Source: Gordionus sp. m RMFG-2023
Lineage: Eukaryota; Nematomorpha; Gordioida; Chordodea; Parachordodidae
Length of the DNA stretch: 64,000 nt
Assembly (NCBI RefSeq): GCF_954871325.1
Contig: NC_088775.1
Location: 65,821,561 to 65,885,560 of the forward strand
Direction: 5' to 3'
Positions within the stretch are counted from its first letter, which is position 1; each line of letters begins with the position of its first letter. The position numbers were made by a program, and so were the translations under genes. The notes under the pieces are model-generated. The model saw only the letters and a program-made list of their open reading frames with translations, was not told the origin of the DNA and ran no database searches. Shown piece after piece: positions 22,525 through 35,384 of this stretch.

Positions 22525-23800
22525 AAATTGAACTTTTCAATGCAGCGTTTCAAAACGCAAATAAAAAAACTTAAATATAGCTATGTTTAAATTGAAGTGT
22601 TAACTTTTATTTTTTTAATATGAAACGTTTAAATTCTAAACAAAAAAAGGCTTGCCCTATATTTAATTAGAAAATCTTTTTGTAATATCATAATTCCATA
22701 AGCTAACAATATTATTGTATGATTTAATATAATTATTTTACTTTTTAGAAGATGTTCTACCCATCCTATCACTTCAAAATTTAAAAGCCAATGCAAAATG
22801 TTTCCTATAAACGAATGCATTTGATTGGCAATGGCATAGCCAGGATTTATCCATAGAGGGGTTTAAAATTTTTTTTTGGGATTTCACCCCCAAACTCCCT
22901 TTCCTTTGGCCATCGGCCAGATCCCTAAAAAATATCATATAATATTAATTTTTCAGTAGTAATCTTTACATCATCTTTGTTGAAGTAGAAATATAATTCT
23001 AAAATTTACCAATTTTTGTGCTTTATTAGTGTCTAACCACTTAGTCAGTCATCATAAATAAAAAAATATTAATAACAAAATTTTGGCCAAATTTATGATT
23101 AATACTCAATTGAAAGCATTATTCTGAAAATTTTGTCAATGTTTAGTGCTCAATTGTAATTTAATTAAATCTATTCAGTGTAGAAAAAAAAATCGCCATC
23201 TCCCTCCCTTAAACCTTCTATTATTTTTGATCACTTAATATTTGCTATTCTATGTTAAAATATTATTTTAATTAAATTTTTGCATATAAGAAAATTTTAT
23301 TAGATATTTTGTTTATTATTAAAATACTTTAGTATAAATAACACCCCTTTATTTAACTATGTATTTATTTTAATGATAATATGCAAAAATAATTTTAAAA
23401 TGTATAAATTTTATACAGATTTTTATATTTAAAATTTATTGTAAACAAATTAATTTTAATAAATAAATATAATTACAACAAAATATAAGTAAATCTTAAA
23501 AAAATAGAATTTAGCAATTAAAATTAATACAAATAATTATATTATCAATATATAAATAACTCTTATTGCAAATGCATTTTATTAAATATAGTATAATATA
23601 AAAAATATATAAATATTATGACTAAGAATTTATTGTAATTAAGTTTTGCATATAAATATTTTATAACTAAGAATTCATTATAACTAAGAATTCATTATAA
23701 TAAGTTTTGCATATAAAAATTTTATGACTAAGAACATATTATAATCATATTGCAATTTTATGATTTGAATTTAAAGAGAGATCTACTTTTCTCTGAAATT
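22525..23800. other. AT-rich DNA with one degraded element terminus
   Basis: CAATGGCATAGCCAGGATTT at 22828 resembles the hAT terminus CAGTGGCGTAGCCAGG and lies on the 3' side of the minus-strand hAT fragment at 23804-24046, so it may be its end. No partner terminus was found. Confidence 0.4.
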
Positions 23801-23803
23801 TAG

Positions 23804-24046
23804 CTAATTATCTAGAATTAAATTTTTATCTAGAATAATCTTATAAATATTCAATAGGGCTAATCCATTTAGACGGTTTTCACCAGTGCCATTTCTTAAA
23901 TAAGCTTTTAACCTTTTCGAAGTTGAAAATGACCTTGGATTAGTGCAAGTACAAATCCGTAAAGTAGCTAAAATAAAAAAACAATGTTTAGATATTAGGC
24001 AGGAAATGTAAAATGCAATTAGATATGGAAAAGGCCTGCAAAGCAT
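23804..24046 (-). pseudogene. hAT transposase C-terminus (LPVTTCTAERSFS-like group)
   Basis: 80 codons; RSFSTSKRLKAYLRN then GENRLNGLALLNIYK match the end of hAT transposases of the P.TT.TAERSFS.LRRLKT.LR..M.E.RL.GLALL group. This group includes the animal gene families annotated as 52-kDa repressor-like or ZMYM-like. The motif ERSFS appears as NPRSFS, so the conserved glutamate is lost. No upstream catalytic region is recognisable within 500 bases. It is a relic of a plain DNA transposon, or less likely of a domesticated gene. Confidence 0.75.
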
Positions 24047-24049
24047 AGA

Positions 24050-24890
24050 GTACTCTATTCTGTCAAGATTTTTATACCAAAATTCGACATCACAAAGTAA
24101 CTTATACGATCCTGATAGACATCAGAGTAAAACTCTGAGATTTTTTTCAGACACAACCGACAGAAGAAAATAAAAGCTTGCTGTTTATCTTATCTTAAAC
24201 GATTTTTGTTTTACTTAAAAATTATAAAGAATAAATTATTTTTAAAACTATCTAATTTGTTTAACAATATAAATTATATTATTAAATTTATGAAACACTG
24301 CTTTGAAACGTTCAATTTGTGCGCACTATAAAGGTTTATCAATAATAAAAAAATTTGCGCCAATTTGGGTCTTTAACTTTCGGTTCCTATATTGCTTTAC
24401 CTGTGTTTTTAAGCAATAAAGGTAATTTGTTTTCGAATTTTTTTCCCCTTTTATATAGATGCCTTTTATAAATATATACGATGTCACTCTTCCGAAATAT
24501 ATTTACCAAAAATTGAAAAAAATAGATGGAGCTATACGAAATCGGATTATGATTGGAGAAATATTATTCTTTAGGAAAATGAAAATATTGATACGTTTAT
24601 AAGAAATATGATATTTTCCAGTTCTGCCCCCCCCCTCCCCACCATCCACAAAAAATTTTGCATTTTTTTAGATCTCTACTTTGCTACCATAACAAATGAT
24701 TTATTAGTTCGATAAAATTGTATAAAACTGCATTAAAAAGGAATATTTTATTAGGCATATTATTTTACAAAATAAACATTTCATATCGAGCGATCTCTCT
24801 CTGTATAATATTCTTAACTTGCCCGTTCAGGTTAATTTTAAAAATTACAACCCTTCTGCATGCTTATTATTTTAACTCGTCCGTCTACCA
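24050..24890. other. AT-rich DNA, no gene
   Basis: Contains a C-rich run near 24628-24640. No exon or element end recognised. Confidence 0.5.
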
Positions 24891-24899
24891 ATAACATTC

Positions 24900-26104
24900 T
24901 TTTTTTAATGGAAAACCATTTATTCTAGGTGCAGATCAATTAAAATTTTATTCTATATTAAAAATGGAAAATTAATGCGGATGAGTTTTTTGCCAAAGAT
25001 TACATATAAGAATATATTGCCAAAAATAATTTGTAATCCAGAATCACCAAATGCCTTTTTTTTGTGATTGTGCTCAATGCCATTAAAGGTCATGATAATT
25101 GAAATATTATATTCAAGTGATGTCGAATATATTGCCTACAAAATTGGTAACTACAGATCTTACAAATCTTGTATCTGTCACTTCATCCTATTCAATCTAT
25201 AACAACAGCAAGCAATATATCAAAATTAATTTAAATGAAGGATAATATATCCTTCAGGCAGATTTTGCTGGTCATAATAATATCTAAATCTCTCATTCAT
25301 AATACAATTGCCGTTTATTTATTCTAAAAATATTTAGTACGATGCTTGACAGAAATTTTAATGCCGACCAAAAAAATTCTTCTACTTTTCAGATGGAGCA
25401 GCATCACAATATAAGAATCGCAAAAATTTAATTAATCTTTGCCACCATGAAAATGATCTGAATAAAAGCTGAGTGTCATTTCTGGACCACATCTCATGGC
25501 ATGTGACGGGATCGGAGATACAGTCAAACGATTAGTGTCTGGGCTAGTTTGCAAGACCTGCTTCAGAACAAATAATTTGTCCTAAAGAGTTTTTTGTCTA
25601 TTCTAGGGAAAATATGAAAGGTATATAAGATTTCTAATTTATTAATATATGTTCTAATTTTTTAAAAGAGCAAATAATTTAAAAAGAGAAATTTAATAAA
25701 GCGTGTACAATACTAGGAACGCAAAATTTTATATTTTTCAATTCTTAGGATAAAATTGAAGGTAAATTTTATTCAAAATCAACAGAATCGCAAAAAATAA
25801 CATTTCACTCGAATATTAATGCGAATTTACTATATGAAAAAATAAATGGATATATAACAGGTATCTATGACAATCAATATTGGATGGCCTTTTTTTAGAA
25901 AAAAAATTGAAAAATAGGGTAAGTTTTTTGCATCCTCAAGGACTCTCAAATTCTTATACATATACCTTCTTGATTGACAATTTGTGGATAGATAAATCTC
26001 AAATTTTAGATGTGGTCAGTCCTCCAACTGCTACCGGACGAACATATGCTTTACATAAGGATGCGACATTTAAAACTATTCATCTTTTTAATTTATTTGC
26101 TTAA
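24900..26104 (+). pseudogene. uncharacterised element-associated gene (SDGAASQYKN family), broken
   Basis: Several + strand frames in one order resemble a protein I remember as recurring many times in invertebrate genomes without a known function. Seen: YILQADFAGHN (about 25240), FSDGAASQYKNRKNLINL (about 25388), AEWHF-like SHGMCDGIGDTVKRLV (about 25490-25540), then an open frame at 25880-26104 with VSFLHPQGLSNSYTY, WIDKSQILDVVSPPTATGR. The last part matches the family ending FMHP.GP...W........I......PPT.TGR. Frame changes and stops show it is dead. Repetition across genomes suggests mobile-element cargo. No catalytic motif is evident to me, so I assign no function. Confidence 0.6.
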
Positions 26105-26109
26105 TATAT

Positions 26110-26605
26110 ATAATTTTATCTGACTAAATTTTGTTTCCAATATATTTTAAATTATGGAATGAATTTGATTATCCATGTATATTTCTATATTATAAATAAA
26201 AATGAAGAATAAAAAAATTATACGAAAGATATTTATTATTGGAAATTTATTACATTATTAAGTGTCTAATGGACATTTGTCAACACTGCCCCTCAGTTTA
26301 ATTAGTATATTTAATAGAAATTCTAAATTTTTTAGTATAAAAAGAGAAAATATAGGTAAGTTAGCAACAAAATTTTAACCATAATCCGTCATTTCATAAA
26401 GCGCCATTATTTTTTTTCCCATTTTTGGTAAAATAAAATGTATATTATGGAAGAGTAGATAGCGTCGTCAAGGTTTTGACATTATATATTATAAAATGTA
26501 TTTAAAGCAAAAAAAATTTCGAAAACAAACTCCCCTTTTCCTTAAAAATACAGGTAAATATAGGTGAGAAGGATGTTAAAGACTCAAATTAGCGCCAATT
26601 TTTAT
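26110..26605. other. AT-rich DNA after the SDGAASQYKN-family pseudogene
   Basis: Nothing recognised. May be the 3' flank of the same element. Confidence 0.4.
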
Positions 26606-26609
26606 TTTT

Positions 26610-26900
26610 TTGAGAGCCCTTTAGAGATTTTTTTACCTAAAATGATATATTATTTTTTCTTACTACAAATAGTTTTTGAGATATAAGCATTTTAAAAATT
26701 TTACAGATTCCAAGGTAGCCCTTTTTTGCACCTATGAGCCCCGATATCTCGAGAATCAGGTGTATTAGAGAGCAAAATAAAAGACTTCTTATTTTTTTAA
26801 CTATCTGAATAATTCCATAAAGGGGTCGGCCGAATCGTGATCGATTTGACATGGAATGTGCCCATATTTTATATGATTTACAAATGAAATACAATCAAAC
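26610..26900. repeat. interspersed repeat, inverted partner of 21960-22180
   Basis: Shares CTCATAGGTGCAAAA and ACACCTGATTC with 22085-22125 in reverse. Open frames in it are chance frames. Confidence 0.6.
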
Positions 26901-26968
26901 TTGTTTAATTCGGGCATAATTGGGACATAGATTTTTGCTCAACTTAGACAGTTGCCCTTTATCATACT

Positions 26969-27240
26969 TAGTGTTGTTAATCGACTAAATTTAGTCGACT
27001 AACACACGACTAACTAATAGTTTTAGTCGAAAAATTCGACTAAAAACTTTAGCAACTAAATTAGTCTATTAGTCGACTAAAACGACTAATTTAGTCGACT
27101 AAAACGACTAATATAGTTGACTAAAACGACTAACAGTCGACTAAAACAACTAATATAGTCGACTAAAACGACTAATTTAGTCGACTAAAAGAACTAATTA
27201 AGTCGACTAAATGAACTAATTAAGTCTAGTAAAAGAACTA
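26969..27240. repeat. left subterminal TTTAGTCGACTAAA repeats
   Basis: About ten units near TTTAGTCGACTAAAACGACT. TTTAGTCGACTAAA is a perfect 14-bp palindrome. Mirrored at 38695-38963. Confidence 0.9.
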
Positions 27241-30200
27241 TTAAAGTAAATAGCTAAAAATATATATTGTAAAAATTAAAATTTCAGTGAAGATGTACCA
27301 TAGAAAAGTGACAATTGTCATAATCGTTATTTGTAAACTTTTTTGAATTTTTTCAAAGCAAATAGGTAAAAATATATATTGTAAAGATGTTCAGTGAAGA
27401 TGTACCATAGAAAAGTGACAATTGTCATAATCGCTATTTTTTATCTTTTTTAAAACTTTTTAAAACAGATAGGTAAAAATATATATTGTGGAGATGTTAA
27501 AATAAAATTTCAGTGAAGATGTACCATAGAAAAGTGACAATTGTCATAATCGTTATTTTTGAACTTTTTGGAATTTTTTTAAAGTAAATAGATAAGAATA
27601 TATATTGTAAATATGTTAAAATAAAATTTAAGTGAAGATGTACCATAGAAAAGTGACAATTGTCATATTGTTATTTTTGAACTTTTTTGAATTTTTTCAA
27701 AGCAAATAGGTAAAAATATATATTGTAAAGATATTAAAATAAAATTTCAGTGAAGATGTACCATAGAAAAGTGACAATTGTCATAATCGTTATTTTTGAA
27801 CTTTTTTGAATTTTTTTAAAACAAATAGGTAAAAATATATATTGTAAAGATGTTAAAATAAAATTTCATTGAAGATGTACCATAGAAAAGTTACAATTGT
27901 CAATTTTTAACTTTTTGGAATTTTTTTAAAGTAGATAGGTAAAAATAGATATTGTAAAGATGTTAAAATAAAATTTCAGTTAAGATGTACCATAGAAAAG
28001 TGACAATTGTCATAATCGCTATTTTTTATCTTTTTTAAATTTTTTTAAAACAAATAGGTAAAAATATATATTGTGGAGATGTTAAAATAAAATTTCAAAT
28101 GAAGATGTACCATAGAAAAGTGACAATTGTCATAATCGTTATTTTTGAACTTTTTTGAATTTTTTTTAAAGTAAATAGATAAGATTATATATTGTAAAGA
28201 TGTTAAAATAAAATTTCAGTGAAGATGTACCATAGAAAAGTGACAATTGTCATAATCGCTATTTTTTATCTTTTTTAAATTTTTTTAAAACAAATAGGTA
28301 AAAATATATATTGTGGAGATGTTAAAATAAAATTTCAAATGAAGATGTACCATAGAAAAGTGACAATTGTCATAATCGTTATTTTTGAACTTTTTTGAAT
28401 TTTTTTAAAGTAAATAGATAAGATTATATATTGTAAAGATGTTAAAATAAAATTTCAGTGAAGATGTACCATAGAAAAGTGACAATTGTCATAATCGCTA
28501 TTTTTTATCTTTTTTAAATTTTTTTAAAACGAATAGGTAAAAATATATATTGTAATGATGTTAAAATAAAATCTCAGTGAAGATGTAACATAAAAAAGTG
28601 ACAATTGTAATAATCGTTATTTTTGAACTATTTTGAATTTTTTTAAAACAAATAGGTAAAAATATATATTGTAAAGATGTTAAAATAAAATTTCAGTGAA
28701 GATGTACCATAGAAAAGTGAAAATTGTCAAAATCGTTATTTTTGAACTTTTTTTTAAAGTAAATAGGTAAGAATATATTGTAAAAATGTTAAAATAAAAT
28801 TTCAGTGAAGATGTACCATAGAAAATGACAATTGTCATAATCGTTATTTTTAACTTTTTTGAATTTTTTTAAAGTAAATAGATAAAAATATATATTGTAA
28901 AAATGTTAAAATAAAATTTCAATGAAGATGTGCCATAGAAAGGTGACAATTATCATAATCGTTATTTTTGAACTTTTTTGAATTTTTTTATATAAATAGG
29001 TAAAAATATATATTGTAAAGATGTTAAAATAAAATTTCCGTGAATATGTACCATAGAAAGGTGACAATTGTCATAATCGTTATTTTTGAACTTTTTTGAA
29101 TTTTTTCAAAGCAAATAGGTAAAAATATATATTGTAAAGATGTTAAAATAAAATTTCAGTGAAGATGTACCATAGAAAAGTGACAATTGTCATAACCGTT
29201 ATTTCTGAACCTTTTTGAATTTTTTTAAAGTAAATAGGTAAGAATAAATATTGTAAAAATGTTAGAATAAAATATCAGTGAAGATGTACCATAGGTGACA
29301 ATTGTCATAATCGTTATTTTTGAATTTTTTCAAAGCAAATAGGTAAAAATATATATTGTAAAGATGTTAAAATAAAATTTCAGTGAAGATGTACCATAGA
29401 AAAGTGACAATTGTCATAATCGTTATTTGTGAACTTTTTAGAATTTTTTTAAAACAAATAGGTAAAAATAAATATTGTAAAGATGTTAAAATAAAATTTC
29501 AGTGAAGATGTACCATAGAAAAGTGACAATTGTCATAATCGCTATTTTTTATCTTTTTTAAATTTTTTTAAAACAAATAGGTAAAAAATATATATTGTAG
29601 AGATGTTAAAATAAAATTTCAATGAAGATGTACCATAGAAAAGTGACAATTGTCATAATCGTTATTTTTGTACTTTTTTGAATTTTTAAGTTAAATAGAT
29701 AAGATTATATATTGTAAAGATGTTAAAATAAAATTTCAGTGAAGATGTACCATAGAAAAGTGACAATTGTCATAATTGTTTTTTTTGAATTTTTTCAAAG
29801 CAAATAAGGTAAAAATATATATTGTAAAGATGTTAAAATAAAATTTCAGTGAAGATGTACCATAGAAAAGTGACAATTGTCATAATCGTTATTTTTGAAC
29901 TATTTTGAATTTTTTAAAAACAAATAGGTAAAAATATATATTATAAAGATGTTAAAATAAAATTTCAGTGAAGATGTACCAAAGAAAGGTAACAATTGTC
30001 ATAATTGTTTTTTTTTACTTTTTGGAATTTTTTTAAAGTAAATAGGTAAAAATATATATTGTAAAGATGTTAAAATAAAATTTCAGTGAAGATGTACCAT
30101 AGAAAAGTGACAATTGTCATAATCGTTATTTTTGAACTATTTTGAATTTTTTTAAAACAAATAGGTAAAAATATATATTGTAAAGATGTTAAAATAAAAT

Positions 30201-31050
30201 TTCAGTGAAGATGTACCATAGAAATGTGACAATTGTCAAAATCGTTATTTTTTAACTTTTTGGAAATTTTTTAAAACAAATAGGTAAAAATATAAATTGT
30301 AAAGATGTTAAAATAAAATTTCAGTGAAGATGTACGATAGAAAAGTGACAATTGTCATAATCGTTATTTTTGAACTATTTTGAATTTTTTTAAAACAAAT
30401 AGGTAAAAATATATATTGTAAAGATGTTAAAATAAAATTTCAGTGAAGATGTACCATAGAAAAGTGACAATTGTCAAAATCGTTATTTTTTAACTTTTTG
30501 GAATTTTTTTAAAGTAAATAGGTAAAAATATATATTGTAAAGATGTTAAAATAAAATTTCAGTGAAGATATACGATAGAAAAGTGACAATTGTCATAACC
30601 GTTATTTGTGAACTTTTTTGATTTTTTTTAAAGTAAATAGGTAGGAATATATATTGTAAAAATGTTAGAATAAAATTTCAGTGAAGATGTACCATAGAAA
30701 GGCAACAATTGTCATAATCGTTATTTGAAATTTTTTGAATTTTTTAGTAAATAGGTAAGAATATTGTAAAAATGTTAAAATAAAATTTCAGTGAAGATGT
30801 ACCATAGAAAGGTGACAATAGTCATAATCGTTATTTTTGAAATTTTTTGAATTTTTTCTAAGCAAATATGTAAATATATATATTGTAGACATGTTAAATT
30901 AAAATTTTAGTGAAGATTCCACAGAAAAGTGACAATTGCCATAATCGTTATTTTTGAATTTTTTCACAGCAAATAGGAATAAATATTTATTGTAAACATG
31001 TTAAGTTAAAATTTCAGTTAAGATGTACCATTGAAAAGTAACAATTGCCT
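27240..31050. repeat. left array of about 107-bp monomers, each with TGACAATTGTCA
   Basis: Head-to-tail monomers, each reading GAAGATGTACCATAGAAAAG, TGACAATTGTCATAATCG, a T-rich spacer, AATAGGTAAAAATATATATT and TGTTAAAATAAAATTTCAGT. TGACAATTGTCA is a perfect 12-bp palindrome kept in most copies, while the T-rich spacer varies. Monomers with CGCTATTTTTTATC alternate with CGTTATTTTTGAAC in places, a hint of higher-order structure. No coding capacity. Confidence 0.95.
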
Positions 31051-31689
31051 ATTTTTCAACTTTTTAGCTGAAACGAGCAGACTTTTAGCCTACGCCCCTT
31101 TATCTTATTGGGCGAGCTTGCTAAATAATATCAAAAATTACGAGCAGACCTGTTAAAAATTTTTTACTTTTAATTTTTATTTAAAATTTATCAGGTATAA
31201 ACATTAAAAAATATATGCTTCATAAAATTTTAACATTTGTCCAAAGTACAAATAATTGTTGTAGATGTTATATGTGGGAAAAGCTTATGAGATTAAAAAA
31301 CTTCTTAAATTTTATTTGCTTGGCAGCTCCTATGATTGGATACCTAAATCTATATTCTATAAAGGTGCCTTATAAAAAATCTTAAGATTATAATTATTTT
31401 TTTAAATTTTAATTTTTGTAAAAGTGGTAATTTTGTTCAACAAGTCCCAATAGCAGCGTGAGGCAAACCACTTCAAGAGGCTTCCTAAACCATTGGTTTT
31501 TTAGGCCATAAAATATTGAAATGCATTTTTATTTATTAATAATGATATGTATTGAATAATTTTATTGTTCAAAATATGATATTACTTATAAATTGAAGCT
31601 AATAATATATAAAATTGAAACTTAATTTTGGCTAATTTAATAAACATTTTACACACAAAAAAAATATGAATTAGATGTTAAGATTTCTA

Positions 31690-31965
31690 AGCATTCCCAA
31701 ACCAATCATACCTGTGATGAAGTACTTAAGTGCTTGAAGTCCTTTAAAAATGGGACGACAGATGGGTTGGATGGTTTTAGACCCGGTTTTTTTGCTGATT
31801 TAATTCAGTGCTATGATAATGGTTTTATTGACCCTTTGATGAAATGATTAACTAAACTTTGCAATAATATCCTCTTATGAGAAATTCCTCTTTGTATTCG
31901 TCCAATTCTTTTTGGCGCTCGTCTTGTTTCTTTGACCAAGCCGGATCACGGCGGCAAAAGACTTT
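31690..31965 (+). pseudogene. reverse-transcriptase N-terminal relic (left arm), same family as 39408-42247
   Basis: The frame reads HTCDEVLKCLKSFKNGTTDG, then LDGFRPGFFADL, then IRPILFGARLVSLTKP. These match SAHGLDKIRPIFLQDI and INPLLFGARLIALQKP of the RT at 40430-41572. Everything between this point and the C-terminal piece at 31972 is missing: the catalytic palm is deleted. Two in-frame stops are present. The stretch is copied in reverse in the right arm at 35960-36245. Confidence 0.75.
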
Positions 31966-31971
31966 TCTAGA

Positions 31972-32241
31972 ATGTCTCGTGTGTTACCTCCTTTCCGGCT
32001 AACGGAAATACCGCACCCCTGGAACTCCAAGAACTCGATAAGTTTAATAAATATAGATTTCTCCCTAATTCTTTACCCCGGTCCCCATTCCCTAAAGTTC
32101 TTAAATCAATTGGGTAGAAGAATTGCACTAAGGACAGGGGCCAAAAACGAGTCCTTATCTCTTAAACAAAAAATCCAATTCGAAATCCTAAAAAATGTTT
32201 CTTCGAAACCTCCCTTTTCCCTCCTAGTTCAGCACCTATAA
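31972..32241 (+). pseudogene. C-terminal relic of the same RT-endonuclease protein (left arm)
   Basis: 89 codons ending in a stop. SLKFLNQLGRRIALRTGAKN then SLKQKIQFEILKNVSS matches the extreme C-terminus of the RT-endonuclease ORF at 39408-40289 (LAFFKNLGSQISKL..EPRE, LRQRLSIAIHKAN). Joined directly to the N-terminal relic, it marks an internally deleted derivative. The reverse copy in the right arm (35690-35960) has about 35 extra bases near 35820, so the left copy lost a piece after duplication. Confidence 0.65.
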
Positions 32242-32272
32242 TTTGCAAAATATTTTTTTTAGCGGTTTAAAT

Positions 32273-32884
32273 CAGGGTATTTGACCTGTAAAATATGTTC
32301 AAATTCAAATGTTTTTTTAAGTTTAATATCAATTTTTTAAATTCACTGTCATTAAATAAATAACATTTAGCTATCCGTAGCAGATTCTTGTTCTAATTCA
32401 TATTCAATATTATTATTTTCTTTAATATTTTTTAATCAATTTTCCTGATGTCTTAGATCTTCAATCGATTTCTATTTTTATAAGAATATTAACCCAAATC
32501 GACCTATTTCCTTCAAAATAAGAAGTAGAACTAGGAATTATTAATTTCTTAATGTGGTGGGAAAATTTAATCTATTAACTTGAGGTCGGAATTGATTGTT
32601 TTTGGAAATTACTACTTTCCTAATTAGCTATATTAAACATGCTGTTTTTCTTTTGAAATTAATTATATCACTTAAAATATTTTGGTCATCACTATCTTGT
32701 AAAATAGCTAATTCTAGAATTATATCACATACTTCATTAAATTCATACAGATTCCCCTCTTGATATTGTTGACCCAAAAAATAAGCAAAAATTGTGATCA
32801 ATTTGACCGTATTTGACCAGGTCAAATACTCCTTTGGTCAATTGATTGAATTAGACTGGTCAATTGACCGACTTGCCAACCCTG
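32273..32884 (-). mobile_element. small hAT element with GGTCAATTGACC repeats and 7/8 target duplication
   Basis: Ends CAGGGTATTTGACC and TTGCCAACCCTG. Flanking octamers GTTTAAAT and GTTTGAAT. Subterminal GGTCAATTGACC and GGTCAAATAC. Minus-strand open pieces (32628-32825, and about 32370-32510 with NIKENNNIEYELEQESATDS) are not recognised. The left 230 bases of this element, and its left flank, are copied in reverse at 35385-35640, so the inverted duplication ended inside this insertion. Confidence 0.75.
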
Positions 32885-33059
32885 GTTTGAATATTGATAT
32901 AAATATAAATTGTTTCTTGCGAAATATAGATATAGTATATAATATTCTTTTTTTTCTTTCCTTAATCATTATTTTTTTTGATTTTACAACATAACATAAA
33001 TATTGTAACTTTCCTTATATTATTATTATTTATAAATATAAACCATTAATATTTTTCAA

Positions 33060-33360
33060 AGTAAATGGTAAATATTTTCTTAAATTAAAAATACCCCCTC
33101 TCCCCCCCCCCCCCCCGTTTTGGTAAAAAATATAATTTCAAAAAAACAAAGAATTTTATTTATCTTAATTTAAAATAAAAATACTCCCTCTTCCCCCCAC
33201 TGTTTTGGTAAAAAATATAATTTAAAAAAAAACAAAGAATTTTATTTATCTTAAATTAAAATAAAAATACCCTCTCTCCCCCCCCCCCCCCCCCCCTCCC
33301 GCCTTGGTAAAAAATATAATTAAATAAAAAACAATGAATTTTATATCCCAAAAAATAAAA
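33060..33360. repeat. three tandem copies of a C-rich 85-100-bp unit
   Basis: Each unit has a CTCTCCCCCC run, TTTTGGTAAAAAATATAATT, AAAAACAAAGAATTTTAT and an AT-rich tail. The C runs differ in length between copies, as expected of slippage. Confidence 0.9.
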
Positions 33361-33495
33361 TTATTCCCCTCATTCCCTTTAGGTGCCAACTAGGCGTTAA
33401 CAAATAAGAATAAAAATAGTTTAAGTTATTTATTTTTAAAATTATTATTAAAAATATAAACAATTAAATATATTTTTAAAATTATGATCCCAAAT

Positions 33496-34439
33496 ATACC
33501 TAAAACGAATTATTTGTTATTCGATATTCGATTCGTATTTTACGATTACGAATAACACAATTATTCGATTCGAAAATTCGAATCGAATTCGAATAAGGAA
33601 AATATTTAATCGTCGAATAATTTTTTATCTATTATTCAATCGAATTATTCGAGATTATTCGACTAAAATAATTTATATATATTGGAAAATAAATATATAA
33701 ATTATATATTATTATTAGGAATTATTTCAATTTAATAAAATCTCCTAGTGAAATAATGAAAATTGCGCCAAATTTTGAAACTCCATTTTAATTTATCTCA
33801 TAATAGACCATACGTTACAACTATATTTAATAATTTTGAGAAAATGTTTGATGTATATATGATGTATCTAAAAGTAAACCTTTAATACAATCAAATATGG
33901 ATGTCATTTTTAAACAGAATGTTATGCCAATTTCTGAAATTGACACATATTTGAAAGAAGTGAGAATAACGTCAAATAAAACCCACTAGAATGGTGGAAA
34001 CTACATGGAGGCCGTTTTCCCGTGTTATCTAAAATGGCGAGGGACATATTGTCGATACAGCGATCTTCAACCCCATGTGAGCGACTCTTTTCTGTTGGAG
34101 CTCATATGGTTACAAAATACAGAATGTCGTTAAAGGAGGAAACAATCCGAAAAACTTTATGTTTGAAAAATTGGCTGTTGTCAGATTTATCTTCTACATT
34201 ATAGATATGAATATTATATTGATTTTTCCACATTGTATATAAATATATTATATATGTATGCTTCTATTTTGTCTCACTAATAAAATTTGTTTGTCTTTAT
34301 CCTTAGTTAAATTTTACAAAATAAATTTTATAATAGATCTTTTTTAATTCATAGTAAATAAAATTTTCGAATCGAATCGAATAATCATTTTATTATTCAT
34401 ACGAATACGAATAATTCCCTCATTCGATTCGTGTAGGTA
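33496..34439 (+). mobile_element. hAT element with TTCGAATCGAA repeats and exact 8-bp target duplication
   Basis: Flanking octamers are both TCCCAAAT (33488-33495 and 34440-34447). Ends ATACCTAAAACGAAT and ATTCGTGTAGGTA are inverted. Both subterminal zones carry TTCGAATCGAATTCGAA-type repeats. The 944-bp element retains only the transposase C-terminus. It sits in the spacer of the 12-kb palindrome. Confidence 0.85.
33985..34204 (+). pseudogene. hAT transposase C-terminal dimerisation region
   Basis: Reads NPLEWWKLHGGRFPVLSKMA, then RDILSIQRSSTPCERLFSVG, ending LKNWLLSDLSSTL and a stop. This is a textbook hAT end: WW, P.LS..A...L.I..SS...ER.FS, then R.SL. The rest of the protein is deleted. 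An ATG at 34022 opens part of it, but it is not a gene start. In intact relatives this region holds the transposase dimer together. Confidence 0.85.
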
Positions 34440-34559
34440 TCCCAAATTAAATCATTGAGAATTTAATAAGTTATTTTATTAACATTGAATTTATATATTT
34501 TATTTTTATAGTGTCTTATAAAATAATTATAATTGAAGGTAATATTTCGATAACAGATA

Positions 34560-34935
34560 TTGATGATGGTGAGAATAATTTTAATTATTGATAATATAGA
34601 TATAGATTCGCCCACAAATGCACTCAACATAGAACTTGATAATATTCATGAAGGTGCTAATATTCATACAGTTACTGCTTTATTAATGGCAGGTAAAATT
34701 AGTAAAAGAAAAATAGGGAGACCTTTAAATGAAACTCCTAAATTACAAAAAGGTTCTAGGTTATTTCAGGTAATATCATAAGTTAGATGATAATATAGGG
34801 CATTGGCCAGAAGCGTCCAAAACTCGAAAAAGGTGTAAACTATGTGTTAGCATATATTCAAGGACTAAGTGCGAAAAATGTGAAATTTATTTATACTCTA
34901 TAACCAGAATAGAAATTGTTTTAAAACATTTCATA
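34560..34935 (+). pseudogene. piggyBac transposase C-terminal Cys-rich domain, relic
   Basis: The 34560-34781 frame has KISKRKIGRPLNETPKLQKG. A shifted frame then reads LDDNIGHWPEASKTRKRCKL, CVSIYSRTKCEKCEIYL. HWPE followed by R.RCKLC, SRTKCEKC is the cysteine-rich zinc domain that ends piggyBac transposases and binds the terminal repeats. At least one frame change separates the two parts, and the DDD core is absent. No TTAA-flanked termini were found. It lies between the nested hAT and the right arm of the palindrome. Confidence 0.75.
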
Positions 34936-35384
34936 ATAAATACATATATATTTTTTTATACATGCAATTGGCTCAATGTCAAATTGTTTCGTGATTTTTT
35001 TTTTACCTGTAAACTATGAAAAAAAAGTCGAAATAAAATTTTACATCCTTAGTGTATATTAATGAAGATTTTTTATAAAAAAATTTTTTAGTTTTATTTT
35101 AAAAAGTCGAGCTTTAAAGGGTTAATTTAGAAATTAAATTTTTGATTAAATTATACTTCGTTGAATACAATTTTTAAAAAATGGAATTTTTAAGTTTTTT
35201 TTCAAAACTAAATTGATAGTAATAATAAAGATACTGTAAGCACTGGATTACGTAGTAATTTACAAATATAAATTAAATGGTAAATTTTTTTAAAAAAATA
35301 TTTTTTCAAAGGGAAAAGGTTAACATTTTAAACGTAATTTTAATTATTTTTATATCATTGAACTGAGAATTAAATGATAATAGG

